From Deltaproteobacteria bacterium HGW-Deltaproteobacteria-2 (GTDB lineage: Bacteria; Desulfobacterota; Syntrophia; Syntrophales; Smithellaceae): a stretch of 64,000 nt of DNA. A program made the translations under genes and the position numbers. This document shows positions 7,046 through 15,226 of this stretch, piece after piece. The notes under the pieces were generated by a model. The model did no database searches, was not told the origin of the DNA, and worked only from the letters and a program-made list of their open reading frames with translations. The DNA lies in contig PHBC01000009.1 of assembly GCA_002840505.1 (NCBI GenBank), forward strand, positions 61,838 through 125,837, in the 5' to 3' direction. Each line of letters starts with the position of its first letter. Position 1 is the stretch's first letter.

Positions 7046-8491
7046 ATGAAAAAAGAATTTCTTATCAAAAAACGTAAGACCAAGCTGGTAATAACCATGG
7101 GGCCGGCCTTGCAAGACGAGGGATCCCTTCGGGAAGCCCTGAAACTCGCTGACGCGGTTCGTCTTAACGCCAGCCACAGCAAGCCTGAGGAACGAACGCC
7201 GGTCCTTAAACTTATAAGGAAAATTTCGGATGAGCTGGGACGAATAATCCCCGTTTTTCTGGATCTCCAGGGGCCCAAGTGGCGGATAGGTTTATTGGAA
7301 GTGCCGGTAATCATGGAGAAGGACAGTATCGGCGTCCTCTACGCAGCCGGTACGCCCGCGCCCAATGGTTATCAGTGGGCGGCGCCTCTGCCACACCCGG
7401 AATTGTTCACGGGAGCTAAGATCGGCCAGATATGGGTGCTGGACGATGGCGCATTAAAACTTGAAGTCGTGGAAACAAGCAATCAACAGATCCTGTTGAA
7501 AGTTTTGGTTGGCGGTCTGCTGAAAGCACGCAAGGGCGTCCATCCTATTGGACTGGATGTAGCCTTCGATCCCCTGACTCCCAAGGACCTTGAAGACGTC
7601 CGCTGGGGTGTGGATAAGGGCGTGGATCTCTTCGCTCAAAGTTTTGTGCGCCGTGCTTCCGACGTGGAGGCGCTTAGTCTGCATATCAGGGAACTTGGCG
7701 GACCCCAGACCATTATCGCCAAGATCGAGCATCCCCAGGCCTTGGACAATCTGGAAGGGATTTTGCACGTGAGCTGGGGTGTCATGGTGGCGCGGGGAGA
7801 TCTGGGAGTGGAATTCGGCGTGGAGAAAGTGCCAGCGCTCCAGAAGCAAATTATCCGGAAGGCGCGCCAGGCCTTGAAACCTGTAATCACCGCTACCCAG
7901 ATGCTGGAGAGCATGATCGAGAATCCACAACCCACCCGAGCCGAGGCGAGCGACGTTGCCAATGCTATCTGGGACGGTACCGACGCCGTGATGCTTTCCG
8001 CCGAAAGTGCCGTGGGTAAGCATCCCCTTGAAGCCGTGCACTACCTGGATAGCATTGCCGCTGACGCTGATGCGCACTACAAACCCCGCATCGGCTTATT
8101 GGCTGATACCCTGGAGGAGGATCTCTCCGGTCGCACGGATGTATCCGTTGCCTTCGCAGCCTGCCGCACTGCGGAGGAGATTGGCGCCAAGCTTATCGTA
8201 GTCTTCACCGAAGGCGGCGGCAGTGCCCGCCTGGTCTCCCGGCTGGCAGCGGATATTCCCGTTATCGGCGCCACCACGGACATCGTAAACGCCCGGCGCA
8301 TGGGTCTTCTGCGGGGCGTGGAGAGCCTGCTTATCCCCAGGGCGAAACATCTCTCGGAAATGCTGGCATCCATCCAGCCGCTCCTGAAAACCATGAAGGG
8401 GCTTGAGTCCGGTGATCGTGTCGTCATGACGCTCGGCCACCCGCTGTGGACTAAGGGAACAACGAACATGATGAGAGTGGAAACGTACTAA
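7046..8491 (+). CDS. pyk: Pyruvate kinase
   Basis: The enzyme converts phosphoenolpyruvate and ADP to pyruvate and ATP in glycolysis. The 481-residue length is normal. Family features in order are KTKLVITMGPA at the N terminus, RLNASHS (the usual form is RLNFSHG), DLQGPKWRIG, the catalytic lysine in IIAKIEHPQAL, the metal site VMVARGDLGVE and the signature TATQMLESMIENPQPTRAE. The C-terminal domain is complete. The Phe-to-Ala and His-to-Ser changes in the first motif are mild departures. There is no ribosome site before the ATG, and the promoter ends seven bases upstream. The gene is G+C-richer than its surroundings and lies between two copies of repeat family C, which may point to acquisition as a cassette. 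Confidence 0.92.
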   Translation: MKKEFLIKKRKTKLVITMGPALQDEGSLREALKLADAVRLNASHSKPEERTPVLKLIRKISDELGRIIPVFLDLQGPKWRIGLLEVPVIMEKDSIGVLYAAGTPAPNGYQWAAPLPHPELFTGAKIGQIWVLDDGALKLEVVETSNQQILLKVLVGGLLKARKGVHPIGLDVAFDPLTPKDLEDVRWGVDKGVDLFAQSFVRRASDVEALSLHIRELGGPQTIIAKIEHPQALDNLEGILHVSWGVMVARGDLGVEFGVEKVPALQKQIIRKARQALKPVITATQMLESMIENPQPTRAEASDVANAIWDGTDAVMLSAESAVGKHPLEAVHYLDSIAADADAHYKPRIGLLADTLEEDLSGRTDVSVAFAACRTAEEIGAKLIVVFTEGGGSARLVSRLAADIPVIGATTDIVNARRMGLLRGVESLLIPRAKHLSEMLASIQPLLKTMKGLESGDRVVMTLGHPLWTKGTTNMMRVETY

Positions 8492-8528
8492 CCTGTGCAT
8501 TTTTCTTATTTACCCAATTTAAACAACA

Positions 8529-8640
8529 TTTCAATCGGTAATAAACACTATTCACACCCGACAACAAACATCGACATCAAACCACACATTTTACGGCCAT
8601 TATTTTCTTTGACATTAAAAGAACTTATTTGTATATTTTA
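8529..8640 (+). repeat. Family C promoter-bearing repeat, copy 2
   Basis: About 112 bp starting TTTCAATCGGTAATAAACAC, matching 6931-7041. The sequence just before it (TTTTTCTTATTTACCC) resembles the block that precedes the corresponding TTTCAAT segment in family D (45836 region), so families C and D may share a left half. Confidence 0.85.
8609..8637 (+). promoter_or_regulatory. Consensus sigma-70 promoter upstream of the HD-GYP regulator
   Basis: TTGACA (8609-8614), a 17-bp spacer and TATATT (8632-8637), at the right end of family C copy 2. The leader to the ATG at 8761 would be about 115 bases, with no obvious structure that I can name. Confidence 0.7.
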
Positions 8641-8760
8641 TCATACAGAAGATGTGACTCATTTTCCCTTTCTCCATGATTAAAGACCATTCTGTGGTTG
8701 TAGCAGTTATTGGTTAACATTCAACCTGTCAGATCACTTCAACATACAGGAATCCACTAT

Positions 8761-10932
8761 ATGAAGGATAAATCGCTTCGGGTATTAATGGTTGAAGATT
8801 CGAAGGATGATGAATTTCTTATAATCCGTGAACTTAAAAAAGGTGGCTACGATCCGGTGTATGAAAGAATTGAAACCGCTTCGGCCATGAAAAAAGCCCT
8901 CCAAGATAAGCAATGGGATATAATTCTTTGCGATTATAAGATGCCGCAATTCGATGCTCCCTCAGCCATAGTCTTGTTAAAAGAAGCAAATATCGACATC
9001 CCTCTCATTATTGTATCCGGAACTATTGGCGAAGACGTGGCCGTAGAGTGTATGCGTTTAGGTGCCCAGGATTACATCATGAAGGGTAAATTGTCCCGTC
9101 TCTGTCCGGCCATAGCCAGGGAACGAGAAGAATCAAAAGTTAGAAATAATCAAAAGCGGGCGGAGGATGCTAAAAGAGAAAGCGAGAAAAAATATCGTGA
9201 TCTGTATGATTTTCTGCCAATTCCGGTCTTTGAGATGGATTTTAAATCCAATATTACTTCTGCCAATCGTGCTATTTATGAAATGTTTGGAGGTACAGAA
9301 AAGGATCTAGAGAAAGGTTTTAAAGGATGGCAGCTACTTAGAAATGGCGCCATTAATAAATCGAGCAATAATATTCAAAGGCTGTTAAATGGGGAGAAAG
9401 TAATCAGTACAGAGTATTCTTTAAAGAAGTTAGATGGATCTGAATTTCCTGCCATTGTAATCTCAAGTTTAATTTACGCTCATGACAAACCTGTGGGTGT
9501 CCGAGGAGCAATCGTAGACATTACCGAGCTTAAGCGATCGGAAGAATTGTTAAAACAAAGCGAAGAAAAATACCGTCTTCTGGCAGACCACATGAAGGAC
9601 CAGGTGTGGCTTATGGATCTTGACTTAAAATGGACATATATAAGCCCATCTATGGAGAAGTTACTGGGATATAACCTGGATGAGCTTATACAGCTCCCGT
9701 TAGATAAACTTCTCACCGCAGCATCTTTAAAGAAAGCTATGGAACATTTTTCAATCCAACTGTCCAAAGCGCTTCCGATTTCTCCACCATCATCCTCAAG
9801 GCGTTTAGTGGAACTGGAATTTATCTGTAAAAACGGTCAAACTTTATGGGGGGAATGCTCATTTAGTTTCATCCGGGATGAAAACGGGAAGCCTTTATCT
9901 ATACTAGGCGAAGGCGAGGACATAACCGAGCGTAGACAGGCGGAGGAAAAATTACGCTATGAGGAACATCGGTTCCGAACTTTAGCCGAACAGTCTTCGG
10001 ATATCATTGTTATCGTGAATAGGGAAGGGATTATCACCTATGAGAATCAGGCGATTGAAAGGGCTTTGGGATTTAAGGCTGAGGAAAGAATTGGAAGCAA
10101 CTTATTTGATCTTATCCACACGGATGATTTGAATTTATTAGTTGATGCATACGAAAAACTAGCCAATGATAAAAACGCCTCTGCTCAACAATATGAAGTA
10201 CGTCTTCATCATAAGGATGGCAGTTGGCGTACGTTTGAAGTTGCCGGAAGCAATCTGGTAAACGATACAGTTATTGAGGGTGTAATCATTAATCTCCATG
10301 ATGTTACTGAACGAAAACAGGCGGAGGCAAAACTTAAACAAACTCTTGAAAGTCTCAAGAAAGCGGTTGGTACGACTATCCAGGTTTTAGTTTCAGCTTT
10401 GGAATCCAGAGATCCCTATACGGCGGGTCATCAGTCCCGGGTTGCTCATCTGGCCTGTGCCATCGGCACGGAGATGGGATTAGATCAGGATAAAATTGAT
10501 GGAATCCGCATGGCCGGTGTCGTCCATGACATCGGGAAATTGTCCATCCCGGCGGAGATACTGACAAAACCTAGTAAATTAACAGACATAGAATTTTTAC
10601 TGATCAAACAACACTCTCAGACTGGATACGAAATGCTGAAGGATGTGGAATCTCCCTGGCCGCTGGCGCAAATTGTTTATCAACATCATGAACGAATTAA
10701 TGGTTCCGGCTATCCCCATAATCTAAAAGGGGATGAAATTATACTGGAGGCGCGGATTATGGCCGTTGCCGATGTCGTGGAAGCCATGGCTTCTCATCGT
10801 CCCTATCGAGCTTCTTTGGGTATTGGTGTTGCCCTTGAAGAGATCAACAAAAATAAGGGAATTCTTTATGATGAAGTTGTCGCAGATACTTGCCTGAAAT
10901 TATTTACAGAAAAAGGCTATAAGCTTCCATGA
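8761..10932 (+). CDS. Response regulator with three PAS domains and an HD-GYP domain
   Basis: The protein of about 723 residues begins with a receiver domain (VLMVEDSKDDE, phospho-acceptor Asp58 in LCDYKMP, conserved lysine in MKGK). Three PAS domains follow, at roughly residues 145-270, 275-400 and 405-530, each closing with a DITE/DVTE(R/L)K linker. The C-terminal HD-GYP domain carries HDIGK (His589-Asp590), HHE and NGSGYP, as in active cyclic-di-GMP phosphodiesterases. It probably lowers cyclic-di-GMP in response to a partner kinase and to ligands sensed by PAS. The ATG at 8761 with AGGA upstream is preferred over the TTG at 8710. A PilZ protein at 62766 is a possible effector of the same messenger. 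Confidence 0.88.
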   Translation: MKDKSLRVLMVEDSKDDEFLIIRELKKGGYDPVYERIETASAMKKALQDKQWDIILCDYKMPQFDAPSAIVLLKEANIDIPLIIVSGTIGEDVAVECMRLGAQDYIMKGKLSRLCPAIAREREESKVRNNQKRAEDAKRESEKKYRDLYDFLPIPVFEMDFKSNITSANRAIYEMFGGTEKDLEKGFKGWQLLRNGAINKSSNNIQRLLNGEKVISTEYSLKKLDGSEFPAIVISSLIYAHDKPVGVRGAIVDITELKRSEELLKQSEEKYRLLADHMKDQVWLMDLDLKWTYISPSMEKLLGYNLDELIQLPLDKLLTAASLKKAMEHFSIQLSKALPISPPSSSRRLVELEFICKNGQTLWGECSFSFIRDENGKPLSILGEGEDITERRQAEEKLRYEEHRFRTLAEQSSDIIVIVNREGIITYENQAIERALGFKAEERIGSNLFDLIHTDDLNLLVDAYEKLANDKNASAQQYEVRLHHKDGSWRTFEVAGSNLVNDTVIEGVIINLHDVTERKQAEAKLKQTLESLKKAVGTTIQVLVSALESRDPYTAGHQSRVAHLACAIGTEMGLDQDKIDGIRMAGVVHDIGKLSIPAEILTKPSKLTDIEFLLIKQHSQTGYEMLKDVESPWPLAQIVYQHHERINGSGYPHNLKGDEIILEARIMAVADVVEAMASHRPYRASLGIGVALEEINKNKGILYDEVVADTCLKLFTEKGYKLP

Positions 10933-10966
10933 GATAGAGCAACAAATTCCGTAGAGGAAATATTTT

Positions 10967-11911
10967 TTAATTGCCGTTGTAATGGTCTTTTATATTTTCC
11001 TCACCTGGTTTATACACACTGATTCCCTCATCCATGAACGACTGTTCGATTAACTTAAGCTCCGCGTCGCCAGGAACGCGTATGTCAGACATTGACGGGA
11101 GCCCCAGCCATTTGCGTTTGCTAACTCCCATAGGATGATAGGGCACTATAGTCAGAAAAGATAGTCCCAGCTCGCGAAGAAAACCGGCCCAACCTTTTAT
11201 GTTATCGTTTCCGTCAGTCATTCCCGGAACAATAGGAAGGCGCGGCCATACAAAAGGGCCAATTTTTTTGTTCCAATCATCCACAAGATGTTTCAGGTTA
11301 TTCTTAATCTCTATGTTTCCCGCACCGCATAACCGCCGGTGCTTTGCGTCATCAAAAACTTTTATATCAAAAAGCACCAGCTGCAGATCCTGCAAAAGTG
11401 GTCTTAGTTTCTCCAGATTGAATAATCCACAAGTCTCCAGAGCAACATCAATTCCTTCGGAGTGCAGAGCCTTGGCCAATCTGCCGGTAAATTCCGGATA
11501 GAGTGTCGGCTCGCCGCCGGTGAAAGTTACGCCGCCTCCGGATGTCTTAAATAGTGAAAACTCTGGACGCAATTCTTCCATGATGTTTTCCACAGACCGC
11601 AAGACACCTAAGCGCGTCATGGCGCCGGAGGGGCAATTGTCGGTGCAGGTAAAGCAGTAACGGCAAAATCGAGCATTTCTTTTTCCAATTTTCGAAAAAG
11701 CATGCTCGGGACATTTTTCTACACACCTGCCGCAGTTTATACAAAGATGAGCTTTGAAGGCAATTTCAGGTTCCAGCTTCCAGGATTCGATGTTCTGGCA
11801 CCAGGGACAGCGCAAGGGGCAACCCTTGAAAAAAACCAGGCTTCTAATGCCGGGACCATCATGAAGACAGAAATGCTGGACGGAAAAGATGAATGGCTCA
11901 ACCGATCCCAT
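10967..11911 (-). CDS. Glycyl radical enzyme activating enzyme (radical SAM)
   Basis: This activase installs the glycyl radical on its partner using SAM and a [4Fe-4S] cluster. Starting at ATG 11911 it has about 314 residues. The radical SAM motif GCPLRCPWCQN is near the N terminus, after the family opening FSVQHFCLHDGPGIRSL. It is followed by a ferredoxin-like insert with two cysteine clusters (CINCGRCVEKCP and CRYCFTCTDNCP), as in the activases of glycerol/choline-type enzymes. The GGVTFTGGEPTLYPEF segment is intact. The start overlaps the 3' end of the partner gene by 14 bp, so translation is probably coupled. An upstream ATG at 11959 is less likely. Confidence 0.92.
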   Translation of the reverse strand: MGSVEPFIFSVQHFCLHDGPGIRSLVFFKGCPLRCPWCQNIESWKLEPEIAFKAHLCINCGRCVEKCPEHAFSKIGKRNARFCRYCFTCTDNCPSGAMTRLGVLRSVENIMEELRPEFSLFKTSGGGVTFTGGEPTLYPEFTGRLAKALHSEGIDVALETCGLFNLEKLRPLLQDLQLVLFDIKVFDDAKHRRLCGAGNIEIKNNLKHLVDDWNKKIGPFVWPRLPIVPGMTDGNDNIKGWAGFLRELGLSFLTIVPYHPMGVSKRKWLGLPSMSDIRVPGDAELKLIEQSFMDEGISVYKPGEENIKDHYNGN

Positions 11912-14372
11912 GTGTCGTCCGCTCGATGATTTCGTCCTGTACATCTGGCTGCAGATCATTGAAGTAAGCGCAATAACCAGCCACTCTCACGACAATTCCC
12001 GGATATGAAGAAGGATCCTTCTTTGCTGCTTTCAGCGTTTCGGGATCGAGTATATTAACTTGTACCTGCATACCTTCCTGGGCGAAATAATTTTTGAAAA
12101 GGTTCACCAGGGCTTTACGTCCCTTCTCTCCCTGCACTACTTGTTTGTCGAACTTCAGATTCAGAGCATAACAGTTCATCCATTTTCTGCTGTCCAGAGA
12201 GGCAGCCGAACGCAGAACAGCAGTGGGACCAAGACGGTCTGAACCGTCTATCGGAGCAAGGCCATTCGAGAGACGCGTGCCGCTTTTCCGTCCGTTGGGC
12301 AGGGCACCGGTTACCTTACCGAAACCGACGTGGCAGGTCATGGAATAAAATCCCGGTACATACTGTCCGCCACGCGTGTTCTTATGTGCCCACAGAGCAT
12401 AGGAAAAAGCATCGGCAGCAAGCTGGGTCATGTGGTCTGCATCTGGATTTCCGTTTCCGTAACGGGGGTATTTATTGGCAAGTTCGACTCTTAAGTCTTC
12501 CCGGCCGCGGAAATTGTCTCGAAGAATTTGGACAAACTCTTCCAGGCTAAAGCGCTTCTCCTCAAAGACAACCTTATTCAGGATATAGAGGGAATCGCCC
12601 ACATCGGCCAGACCTGCCGCCTGCACAGAGGTGTAATCATAAAGGCCGCCTCCCCAGGTCACGTCCATTCCCTTGTCCATGCAGCCCTGGGTAAGGATTG
12701 AATTAACCGGTGTTGTCCGGAAATTCCGATAAACTTCCTCTAACCAGCTGATTACCTTTACCATGTCGTCAATTCCATTGCGAACCTGAGTCCGGAAGGC
12801 CGTCAGGACGTCTTCAAATGTTTTTAGTGCGGAAACCTGCGGCGTGGGGGCACCAAAGCGGCGCGGGCCTTCTAACCTCGCCCTACCGTGAAACCTTCCA
12901 CCTTCATTCAAAGCCAGTTCCAGACACAATGGCAGGTTGAAGAGTGCTGCATCTGACGAGTTGTACGTGCGGCCCTGACTGGCCATTTCCACACAACCAA
13001 TGACAGCATAATCCCGGGCGTGGGCTTTGGTCATGCCTGCTCCCTCCAGCGCTCTTACGACGGCCGTGTCTCCGAAGAAAGAAGGTCGGCTGGTGCCCTT
13101 TTGGAGCAGTTCGACACTTTTGTGGAAAAACCAATCCGGGGTTCCGGGGTGGATACGAACATGAACAGCGGGCTCACGGGTCAGTACCTGTGCGTAGGCG
13201 TTCAGAATGAGGCCGGATAGTTCATTGGTTACGTCATTACCCTCGGCATCAGTGCCTCCCAGAGTAAAAGCCTGGGCAACTCCGTTTCCGCTAAAGAACT
13301 TGTCGACTCGTTCGGAATAGAGCGGTATTGTCTCACAGGTTTTCAGACAGAAGCTGGCTGTTATCTCTATTGCCTTTTCGAGAGTCAACCTGCCTTGCGC
13401 GATATCGTTGCGATATAGAGGTAAAAGTATTTGATCAAGCCGCCCGAAGGAGAGACCTTGTTCGAAGTCCTCCAGATTCAAAGCCACGTGAACAAGCCAA
13501 ACGGCCTGCAATCCCTCCGAGTAGGTCCGGGCCGGTTCAAAGGGAACCCGGCGGCAGGACATAGCCGAGTCCAGAAGCTCGGCCTTTCTGCTTTCAGTTA
13601 CCTCCGGCTGCGAGGCCATTTTTTCCGCCTCGTCTGCCAGATTTTCGGCCATCTTTTTGATGCCATCGATAGTAATAATCACAGAACGGAAAAATGCCCT
13701 TTGGTCTGCGTCCAAAGGAGACCCGTTGGCAAGTTTTCCCTCCTCCAGTCTCTTTTTGGCTTCTTCAAAGGGATGGCGCAATCCTTCATGGACAACCATC
13801 CGGTAGTTACCTACCTGATGACCGATGCCTGCCTCCTCTGTTATGAAATAACGCTTAGCCCGGAAGAAATCCAGAAAGTGAGATAAGCGGGCAGGTTTAA
13901 GGAGAGTCTTCCCTCCTACGCTTTTGAAGGCGTTTTGAAGTCCGATGCGCAGAAGTTCCGCCTTTTCCATACCGGTCAGCGTTAAAGGAATAGTTCTCTT
14001 TTTCAGATGGGTGATATCCTCCAGGATATTGATTGATCCACCCTCAATGTAGTAATTGGCGGCAATGCGTTTGGAAGTCATATTGCCGATAATTAGTTCG
14101 CCATCGTAAATGCGGGGTTTACGTTTAGAAAAAATATATTGCAGAGCGAGGGAGCGATGGACAAGGGGATGCTCTGTCTTGGCGCTTAGGCGACCTTCCT
14201 TGGAATTCCAAAATTCCTCCAAAAGCTTCGGCCTTTCCAGACAGATTGAATATGGTGTGGACAGAAGTTCAGTCTTGATAGCGGTTATGCGGGAAGTAGG
14301 GGCGATAAAACCTTCTCCCTGGATTAAAGCCTCCGAAGTCGTGGACGGCATGACTTGCTGTAATGTAGACAT
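11898..14372 (-). CDS. Glycyl radical enzyme (pyruvate formate-lyase/dehydratase superfamily), substrate unassigned
   Basis: The 824-residue protein has the thiyl cysteine Cys460 and Glu462 in IGCVEMASQG and the glycyl radical loop RVAGYCAYF with Gly799 near the C terminus. Length and the GCVE motif resemble the GRE eliminase/PFL-like group (glycerol dehydratase, choline lyase, hydroxyproline dehydratase and decarboxylases) rather than classical PflB. In the members of this group I can recall, the residue after GCVE is usually proline, whereas here it is methionine. The motif alone does not identify a substrate. The start has GAGGAGG 9 bp upstream and a consensus promoter. Only the activase follows, with no microcompartment shell genes or aldehyde dehydrogenase nearby. 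Confidence 0.88.
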   Translation of the reverse strand: MSTLQQVMPSTTSEALIQGEGFIAPTSRITAIKTELLSTPYSICLERPKLLEEFWNSKEGRLSAKTEHPLVHRSLALQYIFSKRKPRIYDGELIIGNMTSKRIAANYYIEGGSINILEDITHLKKRTIPLTLTGMEKAELLRIGLQNAFKSVGGKTLLKPARLSHFLDFFRAKRYFITEEAGIGHQVGNYRMVVHEGLRHPFEEAKKRLEEGKLANGSPLDADQRAFFRSVIITIDGIKKMAENLADEAEKMASQPEVTESRKAELLDSAMSCRRVPFEPARTYSEGLQAVWLVHVALNLEDFEQGLSFGRLDQILLPLYRNDIAQGRLTLEKAIEITASFCLKTCETIPLYSERVDKFFSGNGVAQAFTLGGTDAEGNDVTNELSGLILNAYAQVLTREPAVHVRIHPGTPDWFFHKSVELLQKGTSRPSFFGDTAVVRALEGAGMTKAHARDYAVIGCVEMASQGRTYNSSDAALFNLPLCLELALNEGGRFHGRARLEGPRRFGAPTPQVSALKTFEDVLTAFRTQVRNGIDDMVKVISWLEEVYRNFRTTPVNSILTQGCMDKGMDVTWGGGLYDYTSVQAAGLADVGDSLYILNKVVFEEKRFSLEEFVQILRDNFRGREDLRVELANKYPRYGNGNPDADHMTQLAADAFSYALWAHKNTRGGQYVPGFYSMTCHVGFGKVTGALPNGRKSGTRLSNGLAPIDGSDRLGPTAVLRSAASLDSRKWMNCYALNLKFDKQVVQGEKGRKALVNLFKNYFAQEGMQVQVNILDPETLKAAKKDPSSYPGIVVRVAGYCAYFNDLQPDVQDEIIERTTHGIG

Positions 14373-14419
14373 GAGACCATACCTCCTCTTTTGATAGGGT
14401 ATCGTTCTCGATGAATCGA

Positions 14420-14448
14420 AGTATAGAAGGGCTGTTTTTGCTTGTCAA
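14420..14448 (-). promoter_or_regulatory. Consensus promoter of the glycyl radical enzyme operon
   Basis: On the minus strand TTGACA (14448-14443), a 17-bp spacer and TATACT (14425-14420). The leader to the ATG at 14372 is about 40 bases. It is back to back with the promoter at 14504. Confidence 0.75.
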
Positions 14449-14503
14449 TTGATATTATTAAAATTAAATATATGTAATCCGTGAAGCTTATTTTTATATA
14501 GCA

Positions 14504-14532
14504 TTGACATAAAAGACAGTTCTTTCTATACT
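14504..14532 (+). promoter_or_regulatory. Consensus promoter of the propeptide/metalloprotease pair
   Basis: TTGACA (14504-14509), a 17-bp spacer and TATACT (14527-14532). The surrounding GCATTGACATAAAAGA is almost identical to the promoter at 7008-7024 in family C copy 1. Confidence 0.75.
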
Positions 14533-14567
14533 ACTTCCGATAATGAATAATCGTATGGGGGTGTACC

Positions 14568-15107
14568 ATGAGTAATTATAAAGTAGTTACTCTTAATTAT
14601 AGATGTTGGATATTGATATATATTGCTCTTGCTTTGTTTGCACAAGTGTCAATTTCATATGGCGCCGGTCGATTGCTGGTTTGGCCCAAAAAAGAGGGGA
14701 TAACGCAAACAACCTCCAGTGCATCCCTCAAATCATATGAAGTCCGGAAAGGCCAGATTGTTCTTACCAGAGATATTCTGCCAAAACGTGTTTCAGCAGA
14801 GGAACATCAGACCGGCCATCCTCCTTCAAAAGGGGATAGCGTATCGCTCAATTTATTCCCTGATGTTACTCATGAAGTAAAAGTTAATTCTGTTAAACGT
14901 TATAAAGATGGAACGATGATAATCAGCGGAAAACTCAAGGATCATAAAAACTCAACAGTTGTTATGACCATGGGTAATGAAGGATTTCTTATGACCATTC
15001 AGGATATGAATCGGGCTATGCTTTATCGTGTGAGGGGTAATTCCGCAGATGGTTCAGGTTCAGTGACGGAAATAGATATGAAAAAAATGCCTCCGGTAAT
15101 TCGCTGA
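14568..15107 (+). CDS. Secreted propeptide-like protein (metalloprotease prodomain without a protease)
   Basis: The 179-residue protein has a hydrophobic signal segment (ILIYIALALFAQVSISYGAG) and is likely exported. The mature part contains VSLNLFPDVTHEVKVNSVKRY, then a G-rich IISGKLKDHKNSTVVMTMGN segment, and ends VTEIDMKKMPP. This pattern resembles the N-terminal pro-region found in front of many bacterial M12-type (reprolysin-like) metallopeptidases, where it precedes the catalytic domain in one chain. Here the chain stops, and a catalytic domain without a pro-region is encoded 119 bp downstream. It may therefore act in trans as chaperone or inhibitor of that protease. The ATG has TGGGGGT upstream and the gene has its own consensus promoter. 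Confidence 0.6.
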   Translation: MSNYKVVTLNYRCWILIYIALALFAQVSISYGAGRLLVWPKKEGITQTTSSASLKSYEVRKGQIVLTRDILPKRVSAEEHQTGHPPSKGDSVSLNLFPDVTHEVKVNSVKRYKDGTMIISGKLKDHKNSTVVMTMGNEGFLMTIQDMNRAMLYRVRGNSADGSGSVTEIDMKKMPPVIR

Positions 15108-15226
15108 TTGGTCATAGGTGTTTTCGCCTAATTTTCATTGCAATAAAATAAATTAGTTTTTCAGGATGCTACAAATAACCTCTGTTTGTTTGAATAAATT
15201 GTTAAAGATCGGTTGGGGGTATTCTG

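Noticed and set aside
8495..8683. Open frame of 62 codons after pyruvate kinase
   Set aside because: It coincides with family C repeat copy 2 and contains the promoter itself.
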